This document shows, piece after piece, positions 63,172 through 64,000 of a DNA stretch of 64,000 nt. Under the pieces are notes generated by a model that did no database searches, was not told the DNA's origin, and saw nothing but the letters and a program-made list of their open reading frames with translations. Position 1 is the first letter of the stretch, and every line of letters begins with the position of its first letter. A program made the position numbers and the translations under genes. Source of the stretch: [Clostridium] scindens ATCC 35704 (GTDB taxonomy: Bacteria; Bacillota; Clostridia; Lachnospirales; Lachnospiraceae); contig NZ_CP036170.1 of assembly GCF_004295125.1 (NCBI RefSeq), positions 2,296,501 to 2,360,500 of the forward strand, in the 5' to 3' direction.

Positions 63172-63239
63172 GCCCGGGGGTGTCTGGGGAATTCTGGAGG
63201 TAAGCGGATGGGACGAAGAATCCCCCAGACCCCCCGGGC
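63172..63239. repeat. GC-rich inverted repeat downstream of the FadR gene
   Basis: GCCCGGGGGTGTCTGGGGAA (from 63172) and TCCCCCAGACCCCCCGGGC (to 63239) pair with small mismatches around about 20 bases. No T-run on either side. Lies 25 bases beyond the FadR stop. Confidence 0.6.
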
Positions 63240-63263
63240 GGTCGCCAACTCGCCAAGATTCCT

Positions 63264-63971
63264 TTACTCGTAATAGATCTGCCGGCTTCCGCTGATGCAT
63301 TCGCCCAGGGAATAATTAATCCACTCGATGGCGCCTTTGGTGTCCCGGTTGCGGATATAGGTCCACATGACATAGTTGCTCTCGTAGAGGGACTGGATGC
63401 CATAGAGGTCGCAGTAGCGCTCCCACATCGTGAAGATAGGAGCCCGGAAGGACTGGAAGATCAGTGGAAGCAGGGTGTTCTGGGATGCCAGGGCGAATTC
63501 ATGCTGGAATTCGAACGCGGCCTGGATTGCCTCTTGATTGTCTTTGGCATCCCGGATCTGCTCGATGATTTCCAGAAGCACCTGCACTTCCTCGTCGCTG
63601 ATACGGTCAATACACAGTTGGGCGGCCAGAGTGTCAAGCGCGATTCGCACTTCAAAGATGGAGCGGATTTCTTCGTTCCGGATGCGGCCTCCGTTGTATT
63701 TCATTATGGACATCAAGGTGTCCAAGGTTCCCTTGCGTCTGTAATCGGCTACATAGGTTCCGCTTCTTGGCTTTACGATAAGGAAGCCTTTCTTTTCCAG
63801 TTCAGAGATGCCGCTGTTCACTACGGCGCGGCTTACCTGCATCATTTCTGCCAGCTGGCGTTCGGGAGGCAGTTTTTCGCCAATTTTTAGTTTGCCGGAC
63901 AGAATCATATGTTCCAGCTGGTCTACGAAGAGTTCCCGCAGAGACGGAGAACTGATCTTTTGAAATTCCAT
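63264..63971 (-). CDS. FadR/GntR-family transcriptional regulator (FCD domain)
   Basis: 235 residues. N-terminal GntR winged helix (about 8-75; GEKLPPERQLAEMMQVSRAV, GFLIVKPRSGTYVADY) and an all-helical FCD ligand domain (about 95-230) with metal-binding Asp/His residues. FCD regulators respond to small carboxylates and usually control a neighbouring catabolic operon; the neighbour beyond the window edge or the hypB operon are candidates. AAAGGAGGGGATTTC precedes the ATG. Confidence 0.92.
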   Translation of the reverse strand: MEFQKISSPSLRELFVDQLEHMILSGKLKIGEKLPPERQLAEMMQVSRAVVNSGISELEKKGFLIVKPRSGTYVADYRRKGTLDTLMSIMKYNGGRIRNEEIRSIFEVRIALDTLAAQLCIDRISDEEVQVLLEIIEQIRDAKDNQEAIQAAFEFQHEFALASQNTLLPLIFQSFRAPIFTMWERYCDLYGIQSLYESNYVMWTYIRNRDTKGAIEWINYSLGECISGSRQIYYE

Positions 63972-64000
63972 GAAATCCCCTCCTTTGTACTGGCTTGATT

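Larger units (their letters stand above)
62682..63263. other. Gene-free region with two long inverted repeats and a terminator
   Basis: About 580 bases between the membrane protein and the FadR gene. No frame resembles a protein. It holds a 175-base hairpin (62707-62881), a clear terminator (63026-63076) and a GC-rich inverted repeat (63172-63239). Confidence 0.7.

Overview
The window reads as chromosome of a Gram-positive, anaerobic gut Firmicute, most likely a Lachnospiraceae (Clostridium cluster XIVa) species. This is inferred from strong AGGAGG ribosome binding sites, mixed ATG/GTG/TTG starts, an Etf pair, IorAB amino-acid fermentation genes, MgtE, LPXTG-type anchors and remnants of Firmicute conjugative elements. 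I cannot name the species from sequence alone. No rRNA, tRNA or CRISPR array was recognised.

Layout. 0.1-4.7 kb: a WYL regulator with a palindromic operator, then small stress or effector genes among fragments of broken genes (GyrI-like, GNAT/YoaP, ParE toxin, HAD, radical SAM). 4.7-9.9 kb: ferritin, an MnmM-like methyltransferase, MgtE behind a long structured leader, an iron alcohol dehydrogenase, and a DUF2877 pseudogene. 10-13 kb: etfBA, nitroreductase, FMN-binding protein. 13.2-19.2 kb: an operon of two phenylacetate-CoA-ligase-like enzymes, indolepyruvate ferredoxin oxidoreductase (iorAB) and two tandem-ACT proteins. It would convert aryl-pyruvates to aryl-acetyl-CoA and interconvert this with the free acid. 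19.2-24 kb: TetR, DegV, an XRE protein with a striking glycine-periodic domain, xpt, and a two-component system whose response regulator carries an amber codon.

24.09-53.94 kb: an ABC exporter operon (ATPase plus FtsX-like permease) that has been destroyed. The ATPase is cut at Walker B, and its two halves lie about 28 kb apart in the same orientation; rejoined they give a full-length protein. The interposed island (about 24,587-52,557) is a mosaic. It holds decayed conjugative-element genes (sigma-like factor, MobA/MobL relaxase, DinJ-YafQ pair, VLP-type Cys-rich protein, a replisome-organiser/CHAP chimera), an Agr-like LytTR two-component system with an ABC ATPase, an IS200-type element and an IS3 remnant. 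It also carries an 18-kb carbohydrate locus: YesM/YesN-type regulators, a sugar ABC transporter, a GH65 phosphorylase, a HAD phosphatase, a 1425-residue anchored beta-helix/CBM32 protein, a lipoprotein and a PIG-L deacetylase with CBM32-like domains. No integrase is visible, so the island looks immobilised.

54-64 kb: a ThrE-type exporter, a second identical IS200-type copy that has removed the start of larC, then a four-gene unit: hypB, a 901-residue Fe-S flavoprotein, hypA and a multi-pass membrane protein, with no hydrogenase in sight. Two long GC-rich inverted repeats, a terminator and a FadR-type regulator close the window. The hypB-flavoprotein-hypA-membrane unit and the glycine-periodic XRE protein are the best candidates for undescribed biology.
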